The position numbers were made by a program, and so were the translations under genes. From an uncultured Peptococcaceae bacterium (GTDB lineage: Bacteria; Bacillota; Limnochordia; Darwinibacteriales; Darwinibacteriaceae), in assembly GCA_937988745.1 (NCBI GenBank), contig CALKAR010000228.1, positions 1 through 28,471 of the forward strand: 28,471 nt of DNA, written 5' to 3'. Under the pieces are notes generated by a model, which saw only the letters and a program-made list of their open reading frames with translations, did no database searches and was not told the DNA's origin. The first letter of the stretch is position 1; each line of letters opens with the position of its first letter. Of the stretch, positions 8,092-15,330 are shown in pieces.

Positions 8092-9162
8092 ATGTCCATC
8101 CGAGTAATGGTAGTTGATGACAGCGCTTTTATGCGTAAGATGATCACACAGATCTTGACCTCTGATCCTGGTATTGAGGTGGCTGCAACTGCTCGGAATG
8201 GCGCAGATGCTCTTAAGAAACTTGCCTCCATAGAGGTCGATGTTATCACATTAGATGTAGAAATGCCGGTCATGAACGGATTAGACACACTGAGAGAACT
8301 GATGACCGTAAATCCCAAACCAGTTATTATGCTGAGCAGTAGAACAAGACGGGGTTCCGAAATCACGTTCCAGGCTCTCGCTCTAGGCGCCGTTGATTTT
8401 GTTCCCAAACCATCGGGTGAAATTTCTCTAGATATTGATACAATCGCTCAAGAACTCATCTCGAAAGTAAAGGCCGCTGCAGGAGCGCGAGTTGTACCCT
8501 ATAAACCAGCTCCACAGCCGACAAAGAAGCCAGCGCCGCTGCCACGCCCACGAACGATTCAAACTACGGTATCTCGAGGTATGCCTGCTGATACTGTTGT
8601 GGTGATCGGTTCGTCCACCGGAGGGCCCAAGGCACTCGAGCAAGTAATCGCCAGCATACCTAAAGATGTTCCCGCTGGCGTTCTTATTGTGCAGCATATG
8701 CCCCAGCCTTTTACCAAGAGCTTTGCTGAGCGGTTGAATGGCATCGGAGAATTGACAGTGAAGGAAGCCGAAGAGGGAGATTTAGTCCAAACCGGAATGG
8801 CACTCTTGGCCCCGGGTTCTTTCCACATGGTAGTTGATCAAGATAAGCGAATCCGTCTCAATCAGGATCCGCCGGTTCAGTTTGTGCGTCCCAGTATCAA
8901 TGTCACAATGGCAAGCCTGCCCAAGGTCTTTGGTTCAAAGATTGTTGGAGTCATTCTCACCGGAATGGGGCGCGACGGGGCAGACGGCATGGGCTTGATT
9001 AAAGAAGCGGGAGGATTAACGATTGCTCAAGATCGACTAACATCAACAATTTACAGCATGCCAAAGGCAGTTGCTGATGAGGGTCACGCTGATTATATCC
9101 TTTCTCTCGACCGAATCGGCGAGAGCATCGTTCGTTTAGTTCACGCTGTACAGAGTCATTAA
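8092..9162 (+). CDS. cheB: Chemotaxis protein-glutamate methylesterase CheB
   Basis: CheB removes methyl groups from receptors when phosphorylated by CheA. The 356 aa protein has an N-terminal receiver (1-125, acidic pair Asp9-Asp10, phospho-acceptor Asp55 in ITLDVEMPVMNG), a Pro/Lys-rich linker (136-155) and a C-terminal methylesterase domain. The catalytic triad is complete: Ser175 in GSSTGG, His202 in VQHMPQ and Asp295 in GMGRDGADGM. GAGGTGG at 8082-8088 sets ATG 8092, nine bases after cheD. Confidence 0.96.
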   Translation: MSIRVMVVDDSAFMRKMITQILTSDPGIEVAATARNGADALKKLASIEVDVITLDVEMPVMNGLDTLRELMTVNPKPVIMLSSRTRRGSEITFQALALGAVDFVPKPSGEISLDIDTIAQELISKVKAAAGARVVPYKPAPQPTKKPAPLPRPRTIQTTVSRGMPADTVVVIGSSTGGPKALEQVIASIPKDVPAGVLIVQHMPQPFTKSFAERLNGIGELTVKEAEEGDLVQTGMALLAPGSFHMVVDQDKRIRLNQDPPVQFVRPSINVTMASLPKVFGSKIVGVILTGMGRDGADGMGLIKEAGGLTIAQDRLTSTIYSMPKAVADEGHADYILSLDRIGESIVRLVHAVQSH

Positions 9163-9175
9163 AGGGGTATTGGCC

Positions 9176-9946
9176 TTGAAAATGGATTATGAGTTTTTGA
9201 AACGCCGTATCTATGACGTGTTAGGCATCGACCTACATTCTTATAAGGAACAGCAGATGCGCCGCCGGATTGATCAGTGGTTGGCCCGCTATGATTTGGA
9301 AGACTATGCACAGTTGGTTGACCGTATCAAGACTGATACAGAACACCGAGAGAAATTCACCAAATACCTCACCATCAATACTTCACAGTTTTTCCGAGAT
9401 CTAGGTGTTTTCAATGACATAGAAAACATAGTACTCCCCCGCATCACAGCAGGAGGCAAGCGTCCTCGCATCTGGAGCGCAGGCGCTTCAATTGGAGCCG
9501 AGATCTATTCGATAGCTCTTCTGCTGCAGAAGAAGAACCAACGAGCGCAGCAGCTCTTAGCGACTGACATTGATGAGGTCATTTTAGGTCGGGCCCAAGA
9601 AGGACGGTATTCGTCAAACGAAGTACAGAATGTACCTGCTGACTTAATCGGGCAGTATTTTACAAAAGACGGAACCCAACTAGTGATCTCCGATCAAATC
9701 AGGGCCATGGTTACCTTTAGAAAGCATGACATGCTGCGTGATCCCTTTCCGAAACCCTTTGACTTAATCTTGTGCAGGAATGTATTTATCTATTTTACTG
9801 CAGAGACGCAGGAGCGCCTGATTCATAAATTTGTCGACTCATTAGCACCAGGCGGTTTCTTCATCGTGGGTTCTGCAGAACACATCATGGACCCAAGCCG
9901 CTTTGGCCTGCAGAGAGAGAGTTACTGCATTTATTCCAAATTGTAA
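9176..9946 (+). CDS. cheR: Chemotaxis protein methyltransferase CheR
   Basis: CheR methylates receptor glutamates using S-adenosylmethionine and so opposes CheB. The product is about 256 aa. It has the all-helical N-terminal domain (1-75) and a Rossmann methyltransferase domain with the SAM loop SAGASIGAEIYS (about 100-111; the family usually shows CSxGEE, so Cys and a Glu are replaced here), then TDIDEVIL and LILCRNVFIYF. Start choice: AAAGGGG at 9161-9167 is too close to TTG 9170, so TTG 9176 (eight bases) is preferred; ATG 9182 remains possible. Confidence 0.93.
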   Translation: MKMDYEFLKRRIYDVLGIDLHSYKEQQMRRRIDQWLARYDLEDYAQLVDRIKTDTEHREKFTKYLTINTSQFFRDLGVFNDIENIVLPRITAGGKRPRIWSAGASIGAEIYSIALLLQKKNQRAQQLLATDIDEVILGRAQEGRYSSNEVQNVPADLIGQYFTKDGTQLVISDQIRAMVTFRKHDMLRDPFPKPFDLILCRNVFIYFTAETQERLIHKFVDSLAPGGFFIVGSAEHIMDPSRFGLQRESYCIYSKL

Positions 9947-9962
9947 AGGAGTCTTCATCAAT

Positions 9963-11924
9963 ATGAGAAAATGGGTGGGCCGCGGTTCATCTGTTGAGGA
10001 GGCTGTGAGCAAAGGCCTCCAAGAACTAGGCGTAACCAAAGAAGAGGTGGAAATCATAGTGCTTGAAGAACCCAAGAGACGCCTCTTGGGTCTTGCGCGT
10101 ACAGAGGCAGTAGTTCAGCTTATTCCGAAAGCGAAACGGCAGAATGGATCATCCGCTCAGGACCTTAATGGTAAAGTGTGGATTGAAGATGGTCAGTTCG
10201 GGTTCGAACCTCCCCGGGAAGGAGGAACTCCGCCGCGTCTTACAGTTGACAATAGGATCACCGTTAGATACCAGGGGCAGCATGTCGAGCGGATGGTAGT
10301 GCTTGAACAGGGCCTTTCTGGTTTGGAAATCATCCTTCCCGAAGATACTGAACCAATTACCGACATTGAGGTTATTGTAGACAAGGACGGATTGACAGCT
10401 CGCCTCAACTGGAATCAAGTTCCGGGGGCCAAATACAGCTTAGCCGATCAACCTAAGGCATCTGTCGCACAGCTGCGACTGCTCAAGAAAGACATTCCAC
10501 CACGGCCTATTACAATGGACGATTTGCGATTAGCCGTTCAGGCCGAGGGTATTACTTACGGTCTTCTATTTGATACTATCGATCCAGAATCCCTCAAAGC
10601 ACCGCAGGGTTCGATCGTGATTGCACGAGGCAAGGAACCCATTCCTCCGCAGGATGCGGCAATAGAGTACACTTACCAAAAGCAGCACCAGATTGACCCC
10701 GACTCCATCCGCATAGATCACTACGAAGTGTACGGCATTTCCAGTGTCCAGCAGGGGACAATTCTAGCCCGAAAAATTCCAGCTAAACCAGGTGAACCAG
10801 GAATCGATGTTTATGGTAACCGAATCTCCGTACCCGAACCTAAGGATACCGCCATCAAGTCCGGTAAAGGTGTTGAGTTATCGCCAGATGGCTTAACGGC
10901 AAGAGCTGCAATATCTGGGCTGCCGAACCTTAACCGCGATGTCTTGGAAGTGCTGCCCATGCTTGAACTAAAATCTGATGCAGACATTTCTACTGGAAAC
11001 ATTACCTTCGATGGTGCGGTATTAATCCATGGCAGCGTGCATGATAACGTTAAGATCGAATCTATCTCTGGTACCGTCCACGTTGGCGGATTGGCCAGTG
11101 GGGCAGAAATCCGCAGCCTAGGTTCTATTGTGGTTCGCAAAAACGTAGTTTCATCGTTTCTGCAGGCTGGTGGAAAAAGCATTATTCATATCAGACTAAT
11201 GGCTATCCTTAACCGTATCAAAACTCAGATGGAGAAGTTGGAAACAGCATATCGTACTATCGCCCGACACAGTCCTCCAAATACTAACGAAAACGCACTC
11301 ATCGAACATCTCATCGATCTAAAGTTTTCTCATCTTCTCCGTGAAACAGCTCTGCTAAGTGATTTCTTTAGTGAGGTTTCTCACGAACTCGAACCTAAGC
11401 TCCATGAAGTAGTTGCTCGCATAGTAGTTCACTTCGGTCCAAAACGGGCACGGGGTACACTCACGATAGAAGTAGTGCAGCGCTTGCTCGAAGCACTAAC
11501 CGCTGAGGAAGAGAACTTGGCAAGGGCGGCCGCGCAAGATGCCGATATTCGTGTGCGTTATCTACAAAATAGTCGCCTAGAAGCTGCAGGTTCTGTTATA
11601 ATTGAAGGGCAAGGCGCGTACTACTCGACCGTTATCGCGGGGAAGGGGTTCCAAATGGAACGAGGCCTATTTAGAGGCGGCGAGATTATCGTCAACGACG
11701 GTGATATCGTCGCTAAAGAATTGGGCGGCCCTACGGGTGTGGCAACCAGCGCTACCATAGTTACCAATGGACGCATCAAGTGTCAACTGGTGCATTCCAA
11801 TGTAACCATCAGCATCGCACAGCAGCGCTATCGCTTTGACGAGCCAGCTTCCCGTGTACATGCCTATCTGTCCGACGGTGTTCTCCACGTAATTGCCAAT
11901 GGGATCAAGCTGATCGGCAGCTAA
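9963..11924 (+). CDS. Jag_N-DUF342 (FapA family) protein at the end of the chemotaxis operon
   Basis: A 653 aa cytoplasmic-looking protein with no signal peptide. Residues 1-50 form a Jag_N domain like the N-terminus of KhpB/Jag: a GRGSSVEEAV start, an alternating charged helix, then EEPKRRLLGLAR. The rest is a DUF342/FapA ('flagellar assembly protein A') region with a Gly/Val-rich predicted beta-helix (about 345-410 and 555-640) split by a charged coiled-coil stretch (about 415-545). GGAG at 9948-9951 favours ATG 9963 over the longer frame starting inside cheR. FapA proteins are linked by context to flagella and polar structures, but their biochemistry is not settled. Here the gene is the last of the che/fli cluster, 16 bases after cheR. 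Jag_N suggests membrane-proximal targeting or RNA-related regulation, which is inference. Confidence 0.85.
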   Translation: MRKWVGRGSSVEEAVSKGLQELGVTKEEVEIIVLEEPKRRLLGLARTEAVVQLIPKAKRQNGSSAQDLNGKVWIEDGQFGFEPPREGGTPPRLTVDNRITVRYQGQHVERMVVLEQGLSGLEIILPEDTEPITDIEVIVDKDGLTARLNWNQVPGAKYSLADQPKASVAQLRLLKKDIPPRPITMDDLRLAVQAEGITYGLLFDTIDPESLKAPQGSIVIARGKEPIPPQDAAIEYTYQKQHQIDPDSIRIDHYEVYGISSVQQGTILARKIPAKPGEPGIDVYGNRISVPEPKDTAIKSGKGVELSPDGLTARAAISGLPNLNRDVLEVLPMLELKSDADISTGNITFDGAVLIHGSVHDNVKIESISGTVHVGGLASGAEIRSLGSIVVRKNVVSSFLQAGGKSIIHIRLMAILNRIKTQMEKLETAYRTIARHSPPNTNENALIEHLIDLKFSHLLRETALLSDFFSEVSHELEPKLHEVVARIVVHFGPKRARGTLTIEVVQRLLEALTAEEENLARAAAQDADIRVRYLQNSRLEAAGSVIIEGQGAYYSTVIAGKGFQMERGLFRGGEIIVNDGDIVAKELGGPTGVATSATIVTNGRIKCQLVHSNVTISIAQQRYRFDEPASRVHAYLSDGVLHVIANGIKLIGS

Positions 11925-11956
11925 TAGTAAAATGTACTGCAAATGAGGTTGAATCT

Positions 11957-12466
11957 GTGAGTCACACTAGTTCACGTAGAATAGTATATCTTGGTCTGCT
12001 GACAGGATTGGCCATGGGTCTGCATATTTTCGAATCATTTATTCCCATGCCCGTTCCGGTTCCAGGGGCCAAATTAGGTTTGGCTAATATTATCAGCTTA
12101 TACGTAGTAATGAATTTCGGCTTGAAAGACGCTCTAACCGTCACCGTGCTCCGTACCATCTTAGGGTCTCTTTTATCAGGGACGTTCTTGACTATTGTAT
12201 TTTACTTCAGTTTTTCGGGCGGAATCGTGAGTACAATTGTGATGGGATTGGCCTATCGTATGCTCCCAAAACAGTTCAGTGTCGTAGGCATAAGCGTTTT
12301 GGGAGCATTGACTCACAATATCGCGCAGATCCTGGTAGCAGCCTTTGTGGTAGAAACCATGCTCATTGCTCTTTATCTGCCTTACATGCTGTTTTTCGCA
12401 CTTCCTACAGGCGTGTTTGTGGGTCTGGCTGTGAACCAGCTTAATAAGTACTACAGGCCATCCTAG
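11957..12466 (+). CDS. Gx transporter family protein (Hpre_diP_synt_I)
   Basis: A 169 aa integral membrane protein with about five hydrophobic segments (near 8-26, 40-54, 62-84, 86-100, 105-160). The family motif PVPVPGAKLGLANI lies at 32-45. These proteins are often labelled heptaprenyl diphosphate synthase component I, but they look like small ECF-type substrate-binding membrane subunits, and their substrate is not established. The GTG start follows TGAGGTTG at 11944-11951. The gene lies 32 bases after the FapA-like gene with no terminator between, so it may be read with the che operon. Its TAG stop overlaps the stop of the convergent DUF4363 gene. Confidence 0.85.
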   Translation: MSHTSSRRIVYLGLLTGLAMGLHIFESFIPMPVPVPGAKLGLANIISLYVVMNFGLKDALTVTVLRTILGSLLSGTFLTIVFYFSFSGGIVSTIVMGLAYRMLPKQFSVVGISVLGALTHNIAQILVAAFVVETMLIALYLPYMLFFALPTGVFVGLAVNQLNKYYRPS

Positions 12467-12843
12467 AGGATATTCTCCAGAGTTAAGCGTTCCTGCTGGT
12501 GGATCTGCCTCAGCCGTGTGCGAATGTAGCTCAGTTCAACTTGAGCGTGGCTGAGATTGTCGGTCTGCACATATGCTATAAGACGGGATAGAGCCGCTTC
12601 GAGTTCTTCCAGATCGGTGTTGTAGATAAATGGGTTCCACTGCTTCTGGGCCTTATGCCACTGCTTCTGGGCCTTGACGAGTGTTTCATTTGCGGCAGCA
12701 AGATTGCCGGCAGTGAGGTGTTTTTCACTCTCTTCTAGATCAGACAGTACATTCTCGACCAAATTAGATAGGCCGTGCTCCACATAAAATCCCAGGCCTA
12801 TCATGACTACCATAATTAGTGTCAAGATTACTAATAAGCGCAT
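12463..12843 (-). CDS. DUF4363 family protein, partner of DUF421
   Basis: A 126 aa protein with one N-terminal membrane segment (about 3-20) and a helical, charged remainder, probably facing outside. It matches what I know of DUF4363, small proteins encoded directly after DUF421 genes in spore formers; the function is unknown. ATG overlaps the last base of the upstream DUF421 stop and has GGGAGGGG before it. Inside the gene a 21-base unit is duplicated in tandem, giving KAQKQWHKAQKQW. The stop codon interlocks with that of the convergent Gx-transporter gene. Confidence 0.75.
   Translation of the reverse strand: MRLLVILTLIMVVMIGLGFYVEHGLSNLVENVLSDLEESEKHLTAGNLAAANETLVKAQKQWHKAQKQWNPFIYNTDLEELEAALSRLIAYVQTDNLSHAQVELSYIRTRLRQIHQQERLTLENIL
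12637..12678. repeat. In-frame 21-base tandem duplication
   Basis: The 18-base run CCACTGCTTCTGGGCCTT occurs at 12637-12654 and again, identical, at 12658-12675, giving a period of 21 bases. It encodes a doubled heptapeptide (KAQKQWH, KAQKQWN) within the helical part of the DUF4363 protein. The perfect identity suggests a recent event or one kept by slippage. Confidence 0.9.
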
Positions 12844-13523
12844 CAGCTGCCCCTCCCTGAACGAGGCTGGACGACGAAGTCTCCCCGACTGTCCAGCATG
12901 GCAAAGAAGACATCTTTTGGTTTTAACCCGTCCTCAGCGAGTTTTGCCTCGAGAGATTCCTGATTTAATCCAGCTTCCTTGATATTGTTGTCCATTATCC
13001 GTCCGTCCATGATAAGGGGAATGGGCAGTTTTTCATCTCGTGTATCAAGACCGAGGTCACTTGGGGTGACTGGACGAGATTGGGATGTTGGAATGACGCT
13101 TAGCTCGCCGCTCGTTTCCAAAACAGCGATTTCCACATCAGAAAGGTCAGCAAACCCCTTAATGCGCAGTTGTTCAAGGAGTTCGTTCAAGTTGTACCGG
13201 GCACGCCGCATTTCGTCTTCCATAATCCGGCCCTGGCGCACCACGATGCTGGGACTCCCATCTAAGATGTGTCTCGCCCAATGGAATTTCAAGGTGAGAG
13301 TTGACAGGCAGACTTGAATGAACGAAAGTGTTATAATTGAAATAAACCCATTTACAAGTGGAATCTGGCGGTCCTGCATCGGTACGGCCGCAAGTTCGGC
13401 AATCATAATAGTAATAGCCAATTCATAGGGTTCAAGTTCGCCGATTTGGCGTTTGCCCATTACCCGCATGGTGACTACCACCAGAATATACAGTACGACA
13501 GTACGCGCAAGTGTGATCAGCAT
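12843..13523 (-). CDS. DUF421 membrane protein (YetF/YdfS family)
   Basis: A 226 aa protein with three N-terminal membrane segments (about 4-20, 32-48, 57-77) followed by a soluble C-terminal domain: the GSPSIVVRQGRI stretch near 89-100 and a repeated-fold half near 150-215. This is the YetF/YdfS (DUF421) architecture. Relatives (YetF, 2Duf) occur in spore-formers and have been tied to spore membrane and heat-resistance traits; the activity is not known. TAGGGGGGA lies just before the ATG. It heads a two-gene operon with the DUF4363 gene and is divergent from miaB with only 48 bases between them. Confidence 0.88.
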   Translation of the reverse strand: MLITLARTVVLYILVVVTMRVMGKRQIGELEPYELAITIMIAELAAVPMQDRQIPLVNGFISIITLSFIQVCLSTLTLKFHWARHILDGSPSIVVRQGRIMEDEMRRARYNLNELLEQLRIKGFADLSDVEIAVLETSGELSVIPTSQSRPVTPSDLGLDTRDEKLPIPLIMDGRIMDNNIKEAGLNQESLEAKLAEDGLKPKDVFFAMLDSRGDFVVQPRSGRGS

Positions 13524-13571
13524 GCGGAATCCCCCCTAATTATCATAGTTTCAGCAGTAAGGAGAGAGTCG

Positions 13572-14897
13572 ATGAAGCGTTATTACCTCAAGACAATGGG
13601 TTGTCAAATGAATGAACATGATTCAGAGGTTATAGCTGGCATTCTAGCTTCTTTGGGTTTTGAGCCTACTGAAGAACTAGAAGAGGCCGAATTCATACTA
13701 TATAATACATGCTCTGTCCGGGAAAACCCCGAACGTAAGGTTTACGGCCACATAGGTGCTTTTCGACAGCTAAAAGAAGCTAAACCCGAACTAGTAATCG
13801 GTATCTGCGGATGTATGCCGCAGCAGAGAGACGAACTGGAGAACATCTTGGAGAAGCTGCCTCATGTAGACCTTATCTTTGGAACCCACAACATTCACCG
13901 CCTGCCTGAGCTTCTAGAACGGGCGCAGAGCGGGGAACGGGTCGTTGAAGTCTGGGATGAAGCCGAAGCTGCTCCAGGCGAAGACAGCCGTGATGGGCTG
14001 CCTGTTATTCGACGTCATAATGTAAAGGCGTTTGTCAACGTTATCTATGGTTGCACTAACTTCTGCAGCTACTGCATCGTTCCGTATACCAGAGGAAAAG
14101 AACACAGCCGTCTGCCTGAGAAAATTATCGAAGAAGTTCGTGACCTTGCGCAGCAGGGCTTTAAGGAAGTAACTCTCCTGGGTCAAAATGTGAATGCTTA
14201 CGGTAAAGACCTCAACAGCAGCACCAGTTTTGCCGCACTCCTGCGCGAGCTGAATGATATTGATGGACTGGAGCGCATCCGCTTCACAACCAGCCATCCT
14301 CGCGACATGGGTGATGATCTCATCGAGGCTATGGCCGAGCTTCCCAAGGTTTGCGAGCATCTCCACTTACCTGTACAAGCTGGCAGTAATCGTATTCTTC
14401 GCCGTATGAACAGGGGTTATACAAGGGAATACTATCTCCAGCTTGTGGAGAAGGTCCGGAAAGCCGTGCCCAACATCAGCTTAACCACGGACCTCATTGT
14501 CGGTTTTCCTGGTGAGACAGATGAAGAGTTCGAGGAAACACTTTCTTTAGTAAAAGAGGTGCGTTTCGACTCAGCCTTTACTTTCATCTATTCGCCGCGT
14601 AAAGGAACCCCTGCAGCCAAAATGCACAACCAAGTTCCAGAAGAAATAAAGAAAGAGCGGATTTACCGCCTGATTGACCTGCAGAATGAAATCAGTGCCG
14701 AGTACATGCAGAAACTCTTGAATCAAGAGTTGGAAGTCTTGGTTGAAGATGTTACCAGTGATGGTTTGGTCGGGCGGACCAGAGCAAACCGCCAGGTTTA
14801 CTTTACGGGTGATCGCAGCCTTATAGGACAACTGACCACCGTACGTATTACCAATGCCAGCACGTGGAGCTTGAAGGGAGAGCTGGCCGAGAAATAG
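13572..14897 (+). CDS. miaB: tRNA-2-methylthio-N6-dimethylallyladenosine synthase MiaB
   Basis: MiaB is a radical-SAM methylthiotransferase that converts i6A37 to ms2i6A37 in tRNA. The 441 aa protein has the N-terminal UPF0004 domain with cluster cysteines Cys11 (MGCQMNEHDSE), Cys47 (YNTCSVRENPE) and Cys81 (CGCMPQ). The radical-SAM CxxxCxxC follows at Cys161, Cys165 and Cys168 (YGCTNFCSYC), and a C-terminal TRAM domain lies at about 375-440. The longer frame from 13446 overlaps the divergent gene; AAGGAGAG at 13559-13566 sets ATG 13572. Its partner miaA lies downstream in the same locus. Confidence 0.96.
   Translation: MKRYYLKTMGCQMNEHDSEVIAGILASLGFEPTEELEEAEFILYNTCSVRENPERKVYGHIGAFRQLKEAKPELVIGICGCMPQQRDELENILEKLPHVDLIFGTHNIHRLPELLERAQSGERVVEVWDEAEAAPGEDSRDGLPVIRRHNVKAFVNVIYGCTNFCSYCIVPYTRGKEHSRLPEKIIEEVRDLAQQGFKEVTLLGQNVNAYGKDLNSSTSFAALLRELNDIDGLERIRFTTSHPRDMGDDLIEAMAELPKVCEHLHLPVQAGSNRILRRMNRGYTREYYLQLVEKVRKAVPNISLTTDLIVGFPGETDEEFEETLSLVKEVRFDSAFTFIYSPRKGTPAAKMHNQVPEEIKKERIYRLIDLQNEISAEYMQKLLNQELEVLVEDVTSDGLVGRTRANRQVYFTGDRSLIGQLTTVRITNASTWSLKGELAEK
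13580..13607 (-). promoter_or_regulatory. Possible promoter of the DUF421-DUF4363 operon inside miaB
   Basis: On the minus strand TTGACA (13607-13602) is followed after 16 bases by TAATAA (13585-13580). The -35 is perfect, but the -10 is only partly like TATAAT. A start near 13573 would give a leader of about 50 bases. It overlaps the miaB coding start, which the short 48-base divergent gap would require. Confidence 0.3.
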
Positions 14898-14908
14898 GAG
14901 GCGTCCGG

Positions 14909-15247
14909 ATGTGGGTTGACGAGAAAAAGACTCTTTGGGAAGAACGCAATCGGGATCTCTGGCAGCTGCCGATTCTCAGCAGAGATGGCGAATACCTGGG
15001 AAACGTTATCGCGCAGATCGTAGAACCCCAGGAATATCTGGTCAGATATCTAGTCGTATACTCACCCAAGGATGAGAAACGTTTCCTAGTGCCCTGCGAA
15101 ACTTTAATGGCAATTGACCAAGTGGTCCACTGCCACGTTTCGGCAGCCGACTTGATGCAGCTTCCGGCTTTTCATATGGAAATTTCTCGCAACCTCGAAG
15201 AGCAAATTTACCAAACAGTAGACTATCCGCCATACTGGGAACAGTAG
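14909..15247 (+). CDS. PRC-barrel-like protein
   Basis: A 112 aa soluble protein. Residues about 15-80 look like a PRC-barrel: WQLPILSRDGEYLGNVI, then a hydrophobic strand (LVRYLVVYSP) and KRFLVPCETL. The C-terminus is charged and helical. No catalytic motif is visible. PRC-barrel proteins often work as adaptors in RNA, envelope or photosynthetic complexes; the role here is unknown. AGGAGG at 14896-14901 sets ATG 14909, 11 bases after miaB, and a terminator follows. In B. subtilis this slot between miaB and mutS holds ymcA and cotE; this protein resembles neither. Confidence 0.7.
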   Translation: MWVDEKKTLWEERNRDLWQLPILSRDGEYLGNVIAQIVEPQEYLVRYLVVYSPKDEKRFLVPCETLMAIDQVVHCHVSAADLMQLPAFHMEISRNLEEQIYQTVDYPPYWEQ

Positions 15248-15248
15248 C

Positions 15249-15277
15249 AGGATTTTTCCATCAAAGAGCTGAATTTA
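15249..15277 (+). repeat. AGGA-N18-GAATTT element, copy A
   Basis: The stretch starts AGGATTTTT and ends GAATTTA, with the GAAT exactly 22 bases after the AGGA start. A second intergenic stretch at 21788-21817 has AGGA-x-TTT and GAATTT at the same offsets plus a shared G at offset 18. The middle is not conserved. It lies between the PRC-barrel stop and the terminator stem. Confidence 0.35.
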
Positions 15278-15310
15278 GGAGTGTGTGACATTATCACACA
15301 CTCCTTTTTT
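15277..15310 (+). terminator. Strong rho-independent terminator upstream of mutS
   Basis: AGGAGTGTGTGA (15277-15288) pairs perfectly with TCACACACTCCT (15294-15305) around a five-base loop and is followed by a T-run to 15310. It ends the miaB transcript. Only 20 bases separate it from the mutS start, so no full promoter fits between them. Confidence 0.92.
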
Positions 15311-15330
15311 GCACGGAGGCTGATTTTCCT

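Noticed and set aside
12979..13317. 112-codon plus-strand frame inside the DUF421 gene
   Set aside because: Shadow of the well-supported DUF421 gene; low-complexity Ser/Arg-rich product.
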